Positions 38,801 to 51,438 of a stretch of 64,000 nucleotides of DNA are shown here, in pieces. The notes under the pieces were generated by a model, which saw only the letters and a program-made list of their open reading frames with translations, searched no databases and had not been told where the DNA came from. Each line of letters opens with the position of its first letter. Position 1 is the first letter of the stretch. The translations under genes and the position numbers were made by a program. Source of the DNA: Dipetalonema caudispina (lineage: Eukaryota; Nematoda; Chromadorea; Rhabditida; Onchocercidae); the NCBI GenBank assembly GCA_013365325.1, contig JABVXV010000095.1, positions 1 through 64,000 on the forward strand, given 5' to 3'.

Positions 38801-41800
38801 TCTTCTTCTTCTTCCAGCCTTTCTCAATGAATGTTCTTCAAGATATTTAGAGCATTGAAGCGTGTAATGTCGAGAAGTGTGCGCAGTGGTCTATGTGGGG
38901 CAATTGGGAAGTATGTTCTGTGACCTGTGGAACTGGACAACAAATAAGACAAAGGTAAGCCTTAAAATCAATCACTGACCGGACTTATTAGTTCTAGCAT
39001 TACTTTATAATCGGAATGAATACTTTTTTTATAAAATGTAAATTTATATTATCGTAGTAGTAACTTTGGTATTTAAATAATTTTAATTTAATTTCAAAAT
39101 CTTTCAAACTTTAAAAGCTTTAGGCAATGTGTGAGCGGTAATGGATGTATTGGTGAATCCTTTGAGAAGAAGACATGCGAACAACCGCTTTGTCCTTCTT
39201 GGTCCACTTGGGAATCATGGAGTACATGTAGTGTCAGCTGCGGCAATGGACATAGGGTATTCTGTTTAAATAGATTTTCAGAAGTATTAAACGAGTAAAT
39301 TTCTCTACTTAACTGTGTTGAAATACAATTTACAATATTAAAGGAACTGATAAAAATTGATGGTTTAGAGAAAGTAAAAGGAATGAAAAACTTTCTTTAT
39401 CTTCCAATTATTATTCTTTCTAACCTCTCTGAAACTATTCTTCCTTACAAACTTGTTTTAACTGATAGTGGTACTTTCTAATCGTTGATTAAAGTTCATT
39501 ACGGACAGAATTTCCTATTACTTTCCGCTCTCAGAAGTTCTTTTGCATTCATTTTGATTTCATTGTAGCATCGAACAAGAATTTGTTATGGGAGAAATAA
39601 CTGTATTGGTGATACTGAAGAACATGAAGTATGTAGCAGAAATTCATGCCCGGAGTGGACTGTTTGGTCTTCTTGGACACAGTGTACTGAAACCTGCGGT
39701 ACAAAGGGAAATAAACTCCGCGTAAGGTAAAGTGCGGGTGTGTGTGTGTGTCATTGAAATAAAGTGAGCTTCATTTGATAGCTGATAATATTAGCTTTTA
39801 TCAAAGTTATGAATTACTATGATAAATTTTTTCCTTTTTTTAAAATTTCCTTGCAAATACAAATTTTAAATTTTTTTTTAACACAAATATTTTACTATAA
39901 GTTGGTAGCATTATTTAGTGCTGAGCCTTGCAGGACTTGCATAAAGGATAATTTGAGAAGTTCGCTTTGTGATGGTGCAGCACAAGATCAAATGGCATGC
40001 AAAGATCTTCCGGAATGTCCTAGTTGGATTTCATGGAGTTCCTGGTCAATATGTAGTGCCACTTGTGGACATGGCCAGCAAAACAGGTCATCCGCAAACA
40101 TCTTTTTGTGTATGAGTTAATGACCTCACTGATGGTGACTACGTGGCTTATTTCACCCCTAATTCTACTTGTCAGCTTTATTTAATACCTTAAATCTGTT
40201 AGTTCTTTTTTCTCGTCATGCAATACCAATCCAAATGCTTTAGCATGCAGCCAAGTACTATTAATTTCTATTCATTTTACTGAAATTTTATTCTAGACAA
40301 CGATCCTGCCATCCGACCAGTATGAAATGCGCCGGTGCCGAGCGCGAGTTTCGATTTTGTCAGGAGTCGGTATGTCCATACTGGGATGAATGGTCATCAT
40401 GGAGTACCTGCTCTGTCACTTGTGGTTCCGGTACTCGTGAACGACGGAGAAAGTAAGTGATGCATCGTTTAGAGCTAAGATCAAGGGAATGATCCATTTG
40501 TAACAACTGTGACTTATAAAATTGCAATTAATTAGAAGCACTTGATACATAGCAGGATACATACAGGTCATAAAGATCTTTTGACCTCTGTCAACAAATA
40601 TCAGTTGAAGATTTCATCGATTACCAGATATTTATAGTTATATTTTTGGAGAATTTTAACTGGAAATTAGGATAAGTAATCATTTTCTTAGTAAATTTGC
40701 AATACTCACTTGACATTTCTATCTTTCGCGCATTAATTTATCATACTTGGTGCTTGAAAATAAGTTTTGTTTGTTTTCAGATGTATGAAAGATTATGTAA
40801 CTAAAAATATCACCAAAGAAGGCTCCTCTTTAGAAGGTTGTCAACATTCAATGTTTATTTACTCCTTAATATAACTATTTTACCAGCCTTTATGAAGGAG
40901 AGTGAGTGTAAAAGAGAAGAAAATTAGCATCGTTAGGTAAACGGATTGTAATATCCTGAAAAAAAAAAAAAAAAAGATCGATTTCATTATTTTCAGATGT
41001 AACGAAGAATGCGGCATCAACAAAGAGTATCAAACAAGAAGTTATCCCCCTTTATAAAAGTGAGCTAGCCGCAGCTGGTCAACATGATATTAGGATGGCG
41101 AATAATATTACGTCAACTGTGTCCTTCGTAAGTTGCACATCGGATTCAAAAGGATAGAGGTAGAAAAAGGACTGATGAGAGAACGAAAATCAGCCCTGAT
41201 AAACCGAAATATGTGAAACTTTCAGGATGACAGAAATCTTCCAGTAACTAGGATTATTCAAGAAAATAACAGTTGCAATGGAAATGCTATCGACAGAGAA
41301 CGGTGTGATGAAGGTTAATCATATTTACGGATTGATTGTTGTGATTGGCAATTTTAGTTATTTTAGTTAACATTCGGTATGAAATGAAAACCATTAGAGA
41401 ATACTAAGGAATGCTTCAAGTTTATTGTTGCGTGATTTGTGTTGTCCGGTCGAAGATAGACAGGACAGTCGAACGATTACCACCGCAAACGTCTTTCGCA
41501 AGGCCAATGCATGACCGTAAGAAGACGCTTCAAAATAAATCTTAGAAAAAGTTAGCGATATTGGTAATATCGAATTCACATAAAAATCAAAAAGTTTGTA
41601 TTATTTTCCTTCCAGTATATCAATACATACAAACAGTTCGATAATTAGTACAGTTATTCCATTTTTTTTTTTTTTTTTTTTTACAACAAACGTTTGAGCC
41701 ATCGGTTGTCGTTATCATCAAAGTAAGCGATATCTGCTGAATGATTGTGACATATTAAGTTTCTAATGAGATGTTTTTAGGCCTTTGTTGTAAGCTCTCC

Positions 41801-44398
41801 GAATGGACAATGTGGACCGCTTGCAGTGTAAGTTGTGGTGGCGGAACTCGTGAAAGGTTTTGCATTTATTGAATGTAATGTAAGAGATAATACGCATTCA
41901 TTTTTTGATAAGATATTCTAATTTTAATTTTCCTCTCTGCAAAAAGTGAAATTGATGTAAAAAACATTCAAATTGACTTTCTTCCGGAAGTTTTGTAAGC
42001 AAAAATAACGCATTAATTATGACGACATTCATCAAAGATTCTTTTGCATTTATCGCATGTAGTATATAAGTACGAATTTTGACGACCAATAAATCTTCAG
42101 ATCGCAGACATCTGAAGAATCACTGAATTAAGAACTTCTGTGATGCAAACATAATTTTAGATACCGCGATTGTTGCTAATTTATTTCCCGGCATTGATTA
42201 CCAGATTCTGTTATTTGTAGTGTTACTTACTTATGTTCAAATATTTCTCCAACATTTCTTCACTTCTTTCAAGTTTACAAATATTTAACATGAAGTGAGA
42301 TTTTCAGATCTCAATAAAACATGTATAAGGTTTTCTTTTAGGTACCGGATATGCTCGTCTCAGGATAGGTCACAAAGTTATGAATCTGGAAGATTTCCAT
42401 ATTATTCAAAAGTAGCAGGAAAGCAGATACCAGTAGAAGCTGATATGCGACATGGTCCTGCTGTCTTCGGACATGATGGGAGGTCAAATTATGAGAGACA
42501 AGGCATGCTTCTTTCCTATCTGGATTAAGTTTAAATTTAATTTTAACACGATATTACAAATCCTAAGCCATTGGCTACAAATGGTTAGCTATAACTATAA
42601 CTTCCTAAAATTGTCATTAATGTTTACATTGAACAGCAATTTTCAAATATTTTATAATTTGTGGAAATAGTAGACATGTTGAAGCATAAGTACCTATTTA
42701 AGTTTTTGAAGGTTTGCAACCGATCGTTCCGTTAAGAGAAAATTTAATGCGAGTGAGTCGGCGAGCAGCAAATGTTCATAATTTTGGATTGTACGAAGAA
42801 GGTAATCTGATAATTCATCTCTGATATGGATTTGTTTAGAAACATGCTATGATTTTTAGCTTGTTATTTTTGGCGAAAAAATCTATTCGGATTAATTTTA
42901 GGATTTTTTGAAGTTTTAATTTTAATTTTTACATTGGTTTGTCTAAAAGAACTAGAAAACTGTAGGATTTTGAATTTGAACGAGTTTCAGATAATTTTGT
43001 ACGGAGACTTGATGAATCTCTTTGTCGTTGTGATGATAGAGAATTACGTGAGGAGAATAACTGTGCTCAAATACCATGTCCTGAAATAAGCAATGCTCGT
43101 AACTGTGGCTGGTCTCAATGGACCGAATGGTGTGATTGTATAGGGCTATGTAATCAGGTAACCAGTTTTCAAAGCCGGATAGGTAAAGGAAATTCGAGAA
43201 TTTAATTAAGATTCAGCTTTTCTTAGTATTGATATAATACGAATTTGTAGCGTTTTTTTTGTTTGTTTTTTTTTTTCCTTTTTTTTTACCGCATCAATTT
43301 GAATGTAAATATCTGAATTTGAATTGAAATCTTCAACATTTTCCGATTTAGGGTAATCGGATACGGACTCGGTACTGCGTTGATGGTATCCCAGCAAGTG
43401 ATGATACATCAAATAGCAACATTGAACATGATCCTTGCATTCTGCCGGTACTTTCTATCTTTCAAAAGTCTTTAATGTTTCATAAATTTGTAATTCTGTC
43501 ATATAAAAGTTATAGGATATGTTTTAAGGAATGCTCCATAAGACAAGAATCACGGGTACCTATAACAGAACAGAATATAGCACTTCGTCAGTATCCAACT
43601 CGGCCGGATTCCCGTAACCCTTCTCAGTACAACTGCCGTCAAATAGTGTCAACCATTAAACGTGATATTGAGATGGGCTGTTTGTGGTCTTCGTGGAATT
43701 CAGAGAATACCTGTGCGGGAGGTTTCAAAACGAGGACACGATCCTGCATTGGAATGAGTTGTTGGTTTCTATGCTCTTTTATTGCTTATGTTTAATCATC
43801 AGAAGCCAATTGATGATGCCATTTTTTAACGTTGCATTTTCGACGTGAGGTGGAATCACTAGGAACGACTGCACTGCTCAGTTTTTCAGCAGCAAAAATC
43901 AGATGTCACTGTGATGATAAGCTTATGGAACAGATTGAGTGCTTTTGTCCACGAATGGAAGTGATAAGATCAAACCAGAGTGTCGATGCAACAACAAAAT
44001 TCACACCACAATCATCAGCAATGACGCCGAGAGGTACTGCAATAGCTGAAGAACGAATGACCGCTTATCGCAGAAATTCCAGCATGTCTTCTTGTTCATG
44101 GTCACAGTGGGGAATATGGAGCGCTTGTTCTGAGACCTGTGGTGCAGGCAAGACTGTACGAAAACGTTCCTGTCCTTGCAGGTATGATTTCTTTGGTAAC
44201 ATACAGGAAGTAAGTGTTGCTGTTCTGTGCAGTTTACTTAAAAATCAAGCAAGATTATTATCTACTGTCGAAATTCGAGAAGGACGGTGCATGTGTATGT
44301 ATTGTGAAAAATCCATCATTTAAAGTATGAATTTTTTTAGATCCTGCAGTTTTGGAGAAGCTAGCGAAGTACAATCCTGTGAGTTAATGAGTTGTTAA
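35855..44398 (+). CDS. secreted PAN/Apple + multiple thrombospondin type-1 repeat protein, 5' end not found
   Basis: Twenty-three exons, all joins in frame: 35855-36015, 36230-36635, 37052-37212, 37518-37617, 37712-37824, 38053-38359, 38567-38721, 38851-38954, 39124-39256, 39569-39726, 39934-40086, 40297-40452, 40781-40836, 40997-41127, 41226-41313, 41781-41856, 42342-42502, 42712-42801, 42991-43157, 43352-43447, 43529-43757, 43890-44181, 44341-44398; 1182 visible residues. Residues 1-80 form a PAN/Apple-like Cys module (GCAERCIDN...CKAALF...GFCQLYG). A Ser/Asn-rich linker follows, then about eleven TSP1 repeats. Repeats 1-8 and 11 have the WxxWxxW...CSVTCG form expected for C-mannosylation and O-fucosylation (for example WSTWESWSTCSVSCGNG); two between 42991 and 43757 lack the CSxTCG core. 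Repeats 2-7 lie nearly one per exon, as in tandem duplication. The protein ends in a last repeat and stop, with no membrane segment. Role: extracellular matrix, guidance or adhesion, inferred from domains. Family-level identity is firm; the exact orthologue is not. Confidence 0.93.
42502..42711 (+). other. GC-AG intron in the TSR gene
   Basis: Exon 17 must end in phase 1 to join exon 18 (42712), and no GT of that phase exists before the in-frame TAA at 42527. The sequence CAAG/GCATGC at 42499-42508 supplies a GC donor in the right phase, and TTTTTGAAG ends the intron. GC-AG introns are a known minority class in nematodes. Confidence 0.65.
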
Positions 44399-47300
44399 CT
44401 TCCACTTGAATTGTACGGAAATTTTTCTAGAATTTGTCAAGCTGCCACAAATACACCAAATTTCGACAGCTTACTAAGTAGATAAGATTAAATGGTGTGG
44501 TTTGACGGTTTGATTTTCATCTTTTTTAAGAGGTCCAAGAAATTCATACCTTTGGGATATATCATTCATTGAGCAATGGATTCTTAATTGTCTAGGCATC
44601 ATTTTTAAGGCCTTAATGAATTTTCTCCGACTACTTTTCGATTTATTTCCAGAATCACTTCTTAAGTCACTAATTCCAAGATATGTTGGATTTCATAAGA
44701 ATTTCGATGTAATTTAAAAAGCTGGTTTTACAATCTTAGTTTTTACAAATTATGTTAAGCATTTAATGATATTAATTTTGATTACATTAATATTTCTGAA
44801 TGCATACTAATTGATACAAGCAATAATTTTTTGATTTGCCCACTTTTATAGAAAGATGCATTGTAAACGATAAAGAAGTACGATTTATACCGGTGTTGAA
44901 ACTTGAAAACTTGTTCAAACTTATGCAGAGGAACTCTCGAACTTCTAAACTTCTTGATTTTTTGTAGATTTCAGGTTTTATATTTATATTCCGGCAAGCC
45001 ATTAAAATTTAAGCTTCGAATTTACTCAGATATTCAAACTTGGGGATTTTCCTTTCACAACAATTAGTGAAAGAGATGCCATATCCATAAAATGAAGGTT
45101 CGACAAATTTAATGGAATCAGTGGATAGCAGTGGGAAGCCAGAAGAAAGGGAGAGAGAAACTAAATAGGCATAATAGGAAAGCACTTTGATACAGCAGTG
45201 GGACAGAACAAGGATCGATCGGGGAAACCGGATTTGTAGTAACTGCAGCATCTTATCAGCTATAAATCTAGTTCACTTTTATTTGCAAACAAATCCGTAA
45301 GCACTGCGTTATACAATTTGAAATGATTTGGTAGTTTCCACAGATTACTTATGCCTTGGATCTTTTGCTACTCTCATTACTTCCATATACTTCAGCATAT
45401 TTAGGTAAAATTAGAAGGAATTAGGAACGATGACATTCCTAATAAGAAAACCAATATTTTTAAATTACACTGCGGTTGCGCCAAAAATGATGAATATTTG
45501 TAGAGCGTAGAATATGACCGTTTCGGGATCGATGGATAAAGATGCAAAAAGCGTTATTAATGTTTTTATTACTTGCATTCAATAGCAAAATAATGTCACG
45601 GTATTACCCGAGTAAATGAAATACAGGAAATAGAGTAGATGAAATCGATAGCATTGATATTCAAAGTATCACAGCCTCACGCTAAAACAGATCCATAATG
45701 TTGGATGTTAAATAGTTTTTTCTAATTCTTTCGATGGTTGGTTATCAATTCAAACTGAACGATCTATTTATTATCAATCAGAGTGTTGAAATATCCTCCA
45801 CTTTCGCCTGAGCTTCCTTTGCAGTTCGAAATTACCCTCTTGTTATCACCCAAATTCAATATCATGAAAGATTTCATGAATAGGTAATTGAAACAATGAG
45901 GTAGAAAAGTTTATTACTCTTGTCAAAAGTAAAAAGAGTAGGACGAAATTTTGAGTATCATCATTTTGAACGATATCATTGGGTTCTTTTATGTTTAAGA
46001 GTGAAACTGAACCCAAATATCCTACTTTCATTTTGATTACGATACATTTATTTCCACTGCGAATGCTCATTATCATTTAGGTAATTACTCTCATTACCAC
46101 TATCATCAAAAATCTCTATGTAATGCACGGGTGAGAGCCAATCAATATTATAGGTATCGTGAATACTGTATATCGAGACTACTGTTGCATAATCCTTTCT
46201 TGAAGCTTATCTCATTTCTTTTTCAACCGGAAAGAAGACATTCTTTAGTTAGCACACAACGGAACATTGTCGAATAACAAAAGTCGTGTGATTGCGATTT
46301 AGAGATGACATTCATGAAATGATGATACGATTGAAGTCATAAATATGGCATGTTCCTACGATCATCAACGGATACATTCGATCACATATGTAGCGTATGC
46401 AATATCTGTCTTACAAGGCAATCTTTTGTTTGGTGTATAATTCAAATGATACTTTTTGCATCGATAATTTGAATAGTCGGAATGTATCAATTCATATTTA
46501 CTTCTTTTGTTTGCATTTCAGTAAAAAGATTTGTAAATAAGCCAAATATTTACTTAATTTAAACAATAAAAGCTCTAAAATTAAAATTTTAAAGTAGTAA
46601 AACGACAGCGAGGATATGAGGCCTCTAATAACTGACTCTGACTACAGAAAGTATGCCTGCACAATCCGAACAAAATTTGATATTGTAAGAGGAAATTTAT
46701 TTCATAACCGATCATTTTTCTTATTCCAGCAACAAAAACTTACAGTATTAATGCGTCTTCATTAAAACTGTGATTTAATTTTGCAAAAAAAAAGAATTAT
46801 ATTTGAAAAATTCGAGAAAATACGTTGCCATAACTGAATGATATGCAATATTTAAAAAGTAATCACATCCACCAGCTCCATTTAAAATTTATAGGTATTC
46901 TGCAATATTTCAAAATCTTTTTAAAAATGAAGTTTAGATATAGAAGACGCTGTTCAAGAGAACTCAAAATGACAGAAGAGAAGTTTTACTACAGTGACTT
47001 TAATTAACTTTTTTTAAAAGGGAGTATAGCTGCTCTTGAGCGATGTTCTGCGACATTTCTATCATCTTCTTAATTCTGGAAAAATATGTGATTGATGTGA
47101 AAACTTCTTGACAGATACTCTAAAAAAGGTTTAAAAAAAGAACGAATTGAAGTCAGAACAATTCGTTGATATTGGAAATTTGTTCTTATGAGGAAATTAA
47201 AAATTAAAATAAAAGCATGATTTTGTGAATCATATTTAACAATTATCTTGTCTTTCTCTTCCGACTCAGTGTATTTAACAACTGATAATGGAAGAAAACT

Positions 47301-50300
47301 TTCACTGAGGGATTAACAAACAAATCTGTCTGGAAATATCTGTTTTTTTTTTGCTAGAATTCCAGGAAGTTTTTTTTTGGAACTTCGTTTTCGTACTTTT
47401 GTTTCTTACCTTTTTGTTGAGGAAAATGTTTATGCAGCAGTGGTACTTGGTAAAAGATCTCTACTACAAAGATTACCACTACTACACTACAAATATTGCA
47501 GCCACTAACATCTCTTCCATACCATTAACGTTTGCCCGTTTTGAGCTGCCAGCCGCAGGGCATCCGGTTCTATGAGTCGCGATAGCAACCGCACCGCGGC
47601 TACTACCAACCCAATGCACTATTCCTTTCTACCCGCATTCGAGTGAAGAGGTACTTTTCTACCTACTCACTTATCCCATCTCCACTACTCCATCCCCTCG
47701 TTATCGTCCATCTTACTGCGGTTATAGTAGATTTCCAGACATTTCACTGCTTGATTAGATGTAACACGAACGTTATGCTGCGCCGATCTTACCGCTACGA
47801 TCAGCCATTCCACTCTTCATTATTATTTTGATCCTTTCTTCATTTTCAAACAGTATCTTCCCCGTTTGTTTCTCTTCGTTCATTATTCATTCATTCATCT
47901 TCTCCTTCCCACCATCACTCCCACAGGACGACATTTTGTTCATTGAAGTGTGATACTGACGTATCGTGATACATATAAAGCAGCTACATCTTTACTTACG
48001 TGATGTTCAATGCCAGACCGTATTTAAAGAAAGAATTAGGTACCGTTGGTATCTCTAATTTTTTTTGAATCGCTCAACATTTGTAGATCAATGAAGATGA
48101 TAAATTACTCTCTCCACTGTCATCATTTTCTATTTTCATTCCCTTCTCCTTTTTATTTCCCCTTCAATATCCTCGCGTAAAAAAATATAAATCTATTTTT
48201 ATATGAAAAAGTGACAAAATACCATAAAAAGTATTGCTATTGATTGAATGATATGTTCGAATTCTTGAATTTGAAATAGGATCCTCAGTGGAAATCAAGT
48301 CGTGAACCTGTATCATATTAAGTGTAGTGAAAGTAGTAGTATCGGTATTGGTAAACGAATGTGGTATCAACGGAGCTATCCTGCGGAACTATTGCGGTTT
48401 TCATCTTTAATTCATCTGTGAATTTCCATTAAAATTTTATTTCGACAGCTTTTCATCAATTTTAAATTATAGTCAGACTTTTCGAAGGCAAACTTCATGA
48501 AATTTGCTTCAACAATCGCCCTTCATTTAAATGAAGGAAAAAAGAACTGTAAAACAAGACGACTTATATTTGTCTTTTTTGGAGGAAAGGAAGGAAAGAA
48601 AGGAGATAAAATTTCGGAAAAAAAAAGATGGCATAATAAATAGCACCATAATCAACAATAAGAGCTCCAAATCTTGTTTGCTGATTATTTACCACAGAGG
48701 GATTTGAACCTGTTTTTTGGAAGATGAGAAAAATGAGGTTTTCTTTTTTTTCTTTCATTTTTCAAAATCGCTACTACTTCCGACTTCCTTTTTGGCAGTG
48801 GAAGTCGAGAAATCGCTTCCTTTTGGATTAAACTAGAACAAAATTGTTCGGATATCATAAGCTTGTGCAGGTTGTATGCAAATTCATAACCTAATGCTTA
48901 GTCTTTTTGAAACGTTAGGGTCCGTATAATGTTGTAAACGCTGTAAATCTTTCACATTTTTCCATAGATTCCTTAATTCATAATTTTGCATATAGTTGTT
49001 TTATGATTTTGAATTTTTCAAATCCAACAATCAAATCAAAAGCGTCGAAAAGTTTATGACTTTCTTTCAGCAAACAGCCGATAGAAATCGAAATTTGTTC
49101 ATACTTTATTAAGTAATATTACATTTCCATCAAATCTTTATAATTATTTGGGTATCGTCTAGTTTCTAATAATTTATTGTTATTTATTTCGGTTTTACAA
49201 CTTAAAAAAAGAAAAACGCTTTTTAGAATACTTGGTCATATTTGACTAATTCTTGATTAATGAGCTTCAAAATGAATTATCGATTCCTTGCTGTGTAATG
49301 CAAAAATACAAAGTCGTTTTAATCAGTAATAGGGCATTCACCTTCATTTATGACGTAGAAATCAAGAATAATTGAAAAAGACATTCTGCGCTTATCCATT
49401 TTCTCGATGACCATTATCCTTCTCTTCATATTCTCAAAGGAATATGGGCACTAGCACCTTCTAAACTCAAGAATTTAATGGACAAGTAACTTTGTTATCA
49501 TCTACTCCTCTTGCTTTTTGGCGATCTAAGTCATGATTCTTGTTCTGTTAATTCTCGAATCGGCATGCGAAGAAACAAGGAAGATGGTCGATCATATAAA
49601 TTAAGCTTTCTAACTTATGCAGTGAGAATCGCAGTGAAGAGGGAATCTATTTCTTATTGTCGCGAAACGGTTTAATTCATTCTTGATAGAATATGGAGAC
49701 CAAAGGATCTAGGAAGATTTCAGATCCGCAGGATGTTTTCATATGGGAAAAGAAAGGTTCGAAATTATATTTATATTAATTTAGGGAATAGTGTTTTAAG
49801 ATTAATCACATAGATAGATCCAATAAGAAAAATTCTATAAAACTAAGATTAGAAAAAATCACAAATTATCGATTATTCTAAACACTCTCATACGATTGTT
49901 CTGGGCCTTAAGATTATGTCCATTTGTTGATCTTTCTGACCACTACTGTAAAATCGAAAGAGAAGCTGAGTGACTGAGGAAATGATTAATGTTGAGTAAC
50001 ATAGGAGTGGATCGCCAAAAATGGTACAGCGGAAAGTGCGGAATTAGTCTTTATTAGAAATCTGAAAAGACTATAAAAGACTATGAACGTTGAATTTGAG
50101 AAGGATCATCAAATTTAATGATTTAGTGACCCGGTAATTTCGTTTGAATTTTGATTCATTTTTCCGCGAAATATTAGAAATACATAAGAAAGATTCATTA
50201 TAGGAATACTAAGATTATGTATCTTTTTTTGCAAATGGTAGAATTTATAAAACGAGTTAATTTTTACCACTTCTAAATTTCTTCTCAGTAAATACTTTCA

Positions 50301-50534
50301 AATGCTTGACCCACGATCCTTGATTCTGTTGAAATTGTCATTTTCATTCCCTAAAACTTTTTCCTCAGTGAAATGACTCAAAGTAAATTAACAAAATTTT
50401 GCAGAAAGATTCGTTAACTGCTATTTATTTATTCGATTCGTATGCAAATAATTAACTTCCGAAATCCAACCTATTTTATTAATGAAGCGAAGGATTGTTT
50501 TTCAAATTTGTTTCAGGCTATGTTTTCACGAAAT
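44399..50534. other. intergenic stretch
   Basis: No firm gene. It includes a GC-richer, C/T-rich patch at about 47440-47960 with short frames (74 codons at 47351-47575), an 18-bp perfect palindrome at 48520-48537 (CCTTCATTTAAATGAAGG), a GGAAA-rich patch at about 48578-48610, and a 28-codon frame at 49693 with a donor-like site. None of these could be linked to a second exon. Confidence 0.4.
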
Positions 50535-50956
50535 TCATTTTGCCCAGCAAACAGGCTTTATTTTCTTAACAAGTAACACAATAATTAGCTTGCTCAGGTT
50601 TACAAAACTTGCCATCTGAATAAACGTCACAGAACCATTAACAGGATCAGGATAATTAAGGTATGATTTTTAACATTTATTAATATACTGATTAGGAACA
50701 TACATTCTTTGCTTGGATATCAATGTTTCGGGTCAAATTTCCTGAGATGTTCGAATTTTCGGCTCCACTTTTCCTGCAATCTCTTTTGGCAAAAAAGAAG
50801 ACTAACTCGTTTCATTATTTAGTTAGTTGTTTTTTCAACATGATTATATTTATTTTGTTTTACCGATCTGCTTTCATTTGATCAACGTTCTGTTCCTGAG
50901 CACAGAATAGTTCCCAAGATGTATCTGTATGATAGGTAGGAATTTGTTGAATATTC
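50535..50956 (-). CDS. possible small minus-strand gene, partial, unrecognised
   Basis: Three pieces join in frame on the minus strand. Exon a, 50864-50956, follows TTCCTTCTTTTAG and reads NIQQIPTYHTDTSWELFCAQ and on to MKAD. Exon b, 50704-50773, follows GATTGCAG and reads KSGAENSNISGNLTRNIDIQ. Exon c starts at 50615 after TTTATTCAG and in the matching phase ends at TGA 50535, with a hydrophobic segment. In a different phase exon c reads DGKFCKPEQANYCVTC and stops, followed at once by AATAAA, which also looks like a gene end. The phase conflict means the last join is unsafe. An upstream exon is required and was not found. Confidence 0.3.
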
Positions 50957-51438
50957 CTAAAAGAAGGAATGAGCGCTAATGCTTTTTATCCTTTTCCCCA
51001 GGTTATTAGATGATTTTGTTGAATGTTCGTTTCAACGACGATGTTTATTTAGTATACTTTATAAACTTCTTCAATGTTGACATCTCTTTCTACCAAGTTA
51101 TGTCAATTTTTCTCCTGGATTGATTGTTTCGAGGGGAACGAATTTCTCCCATTTAGGCATTTCGTCCAGTCCTATTCTCATTATCACTATTATTATCTAT
51201 CTTAATCATTATCATTCTCCTCATCACTTGCAATAACTAGGTTGGTTATCAAGGATTCAATCATTGCAGCATTGCCTTTCATCATCATCATCACTATCGC
51301 TAATATCATTGTCAATATCATCAATACTATCATTATCATCTTCTAAAAAAAGTTGCCCGCTAAAAAGATCTGGATTACAAAAGCGCCAAAGGAGTGACGC
51401 TTTCGGCCTTCCTTCCTTACTACGGCTGAAAAAGCAGT
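50957..51438. other. region upstream of the BPI-like gene
   Basis: Contains imperfect ATC/ATT triplet repeats (about 51180-51345), whose reverse frames give Asp/Ser-rich spurious translations. Presumably holds the promoter of the BPI-like gene. I see no clear TATA or initiator. Confidence 0.4.

Noticed and set aside
48695..48720. GAGGGATTTGAACCTG resembles a tRNA T-arm on the minus strand
   Set aside because: Only two of five T-stem pairs form, and no acceptor or anticodon stem is found at the proper distance.
49693..49756. METKGSRKISDPQDVFIWEK frame ending at a donor-like AAAG/GTTC
   Set aside because: Only 28 codons and no downstream exon of matching phase was found.
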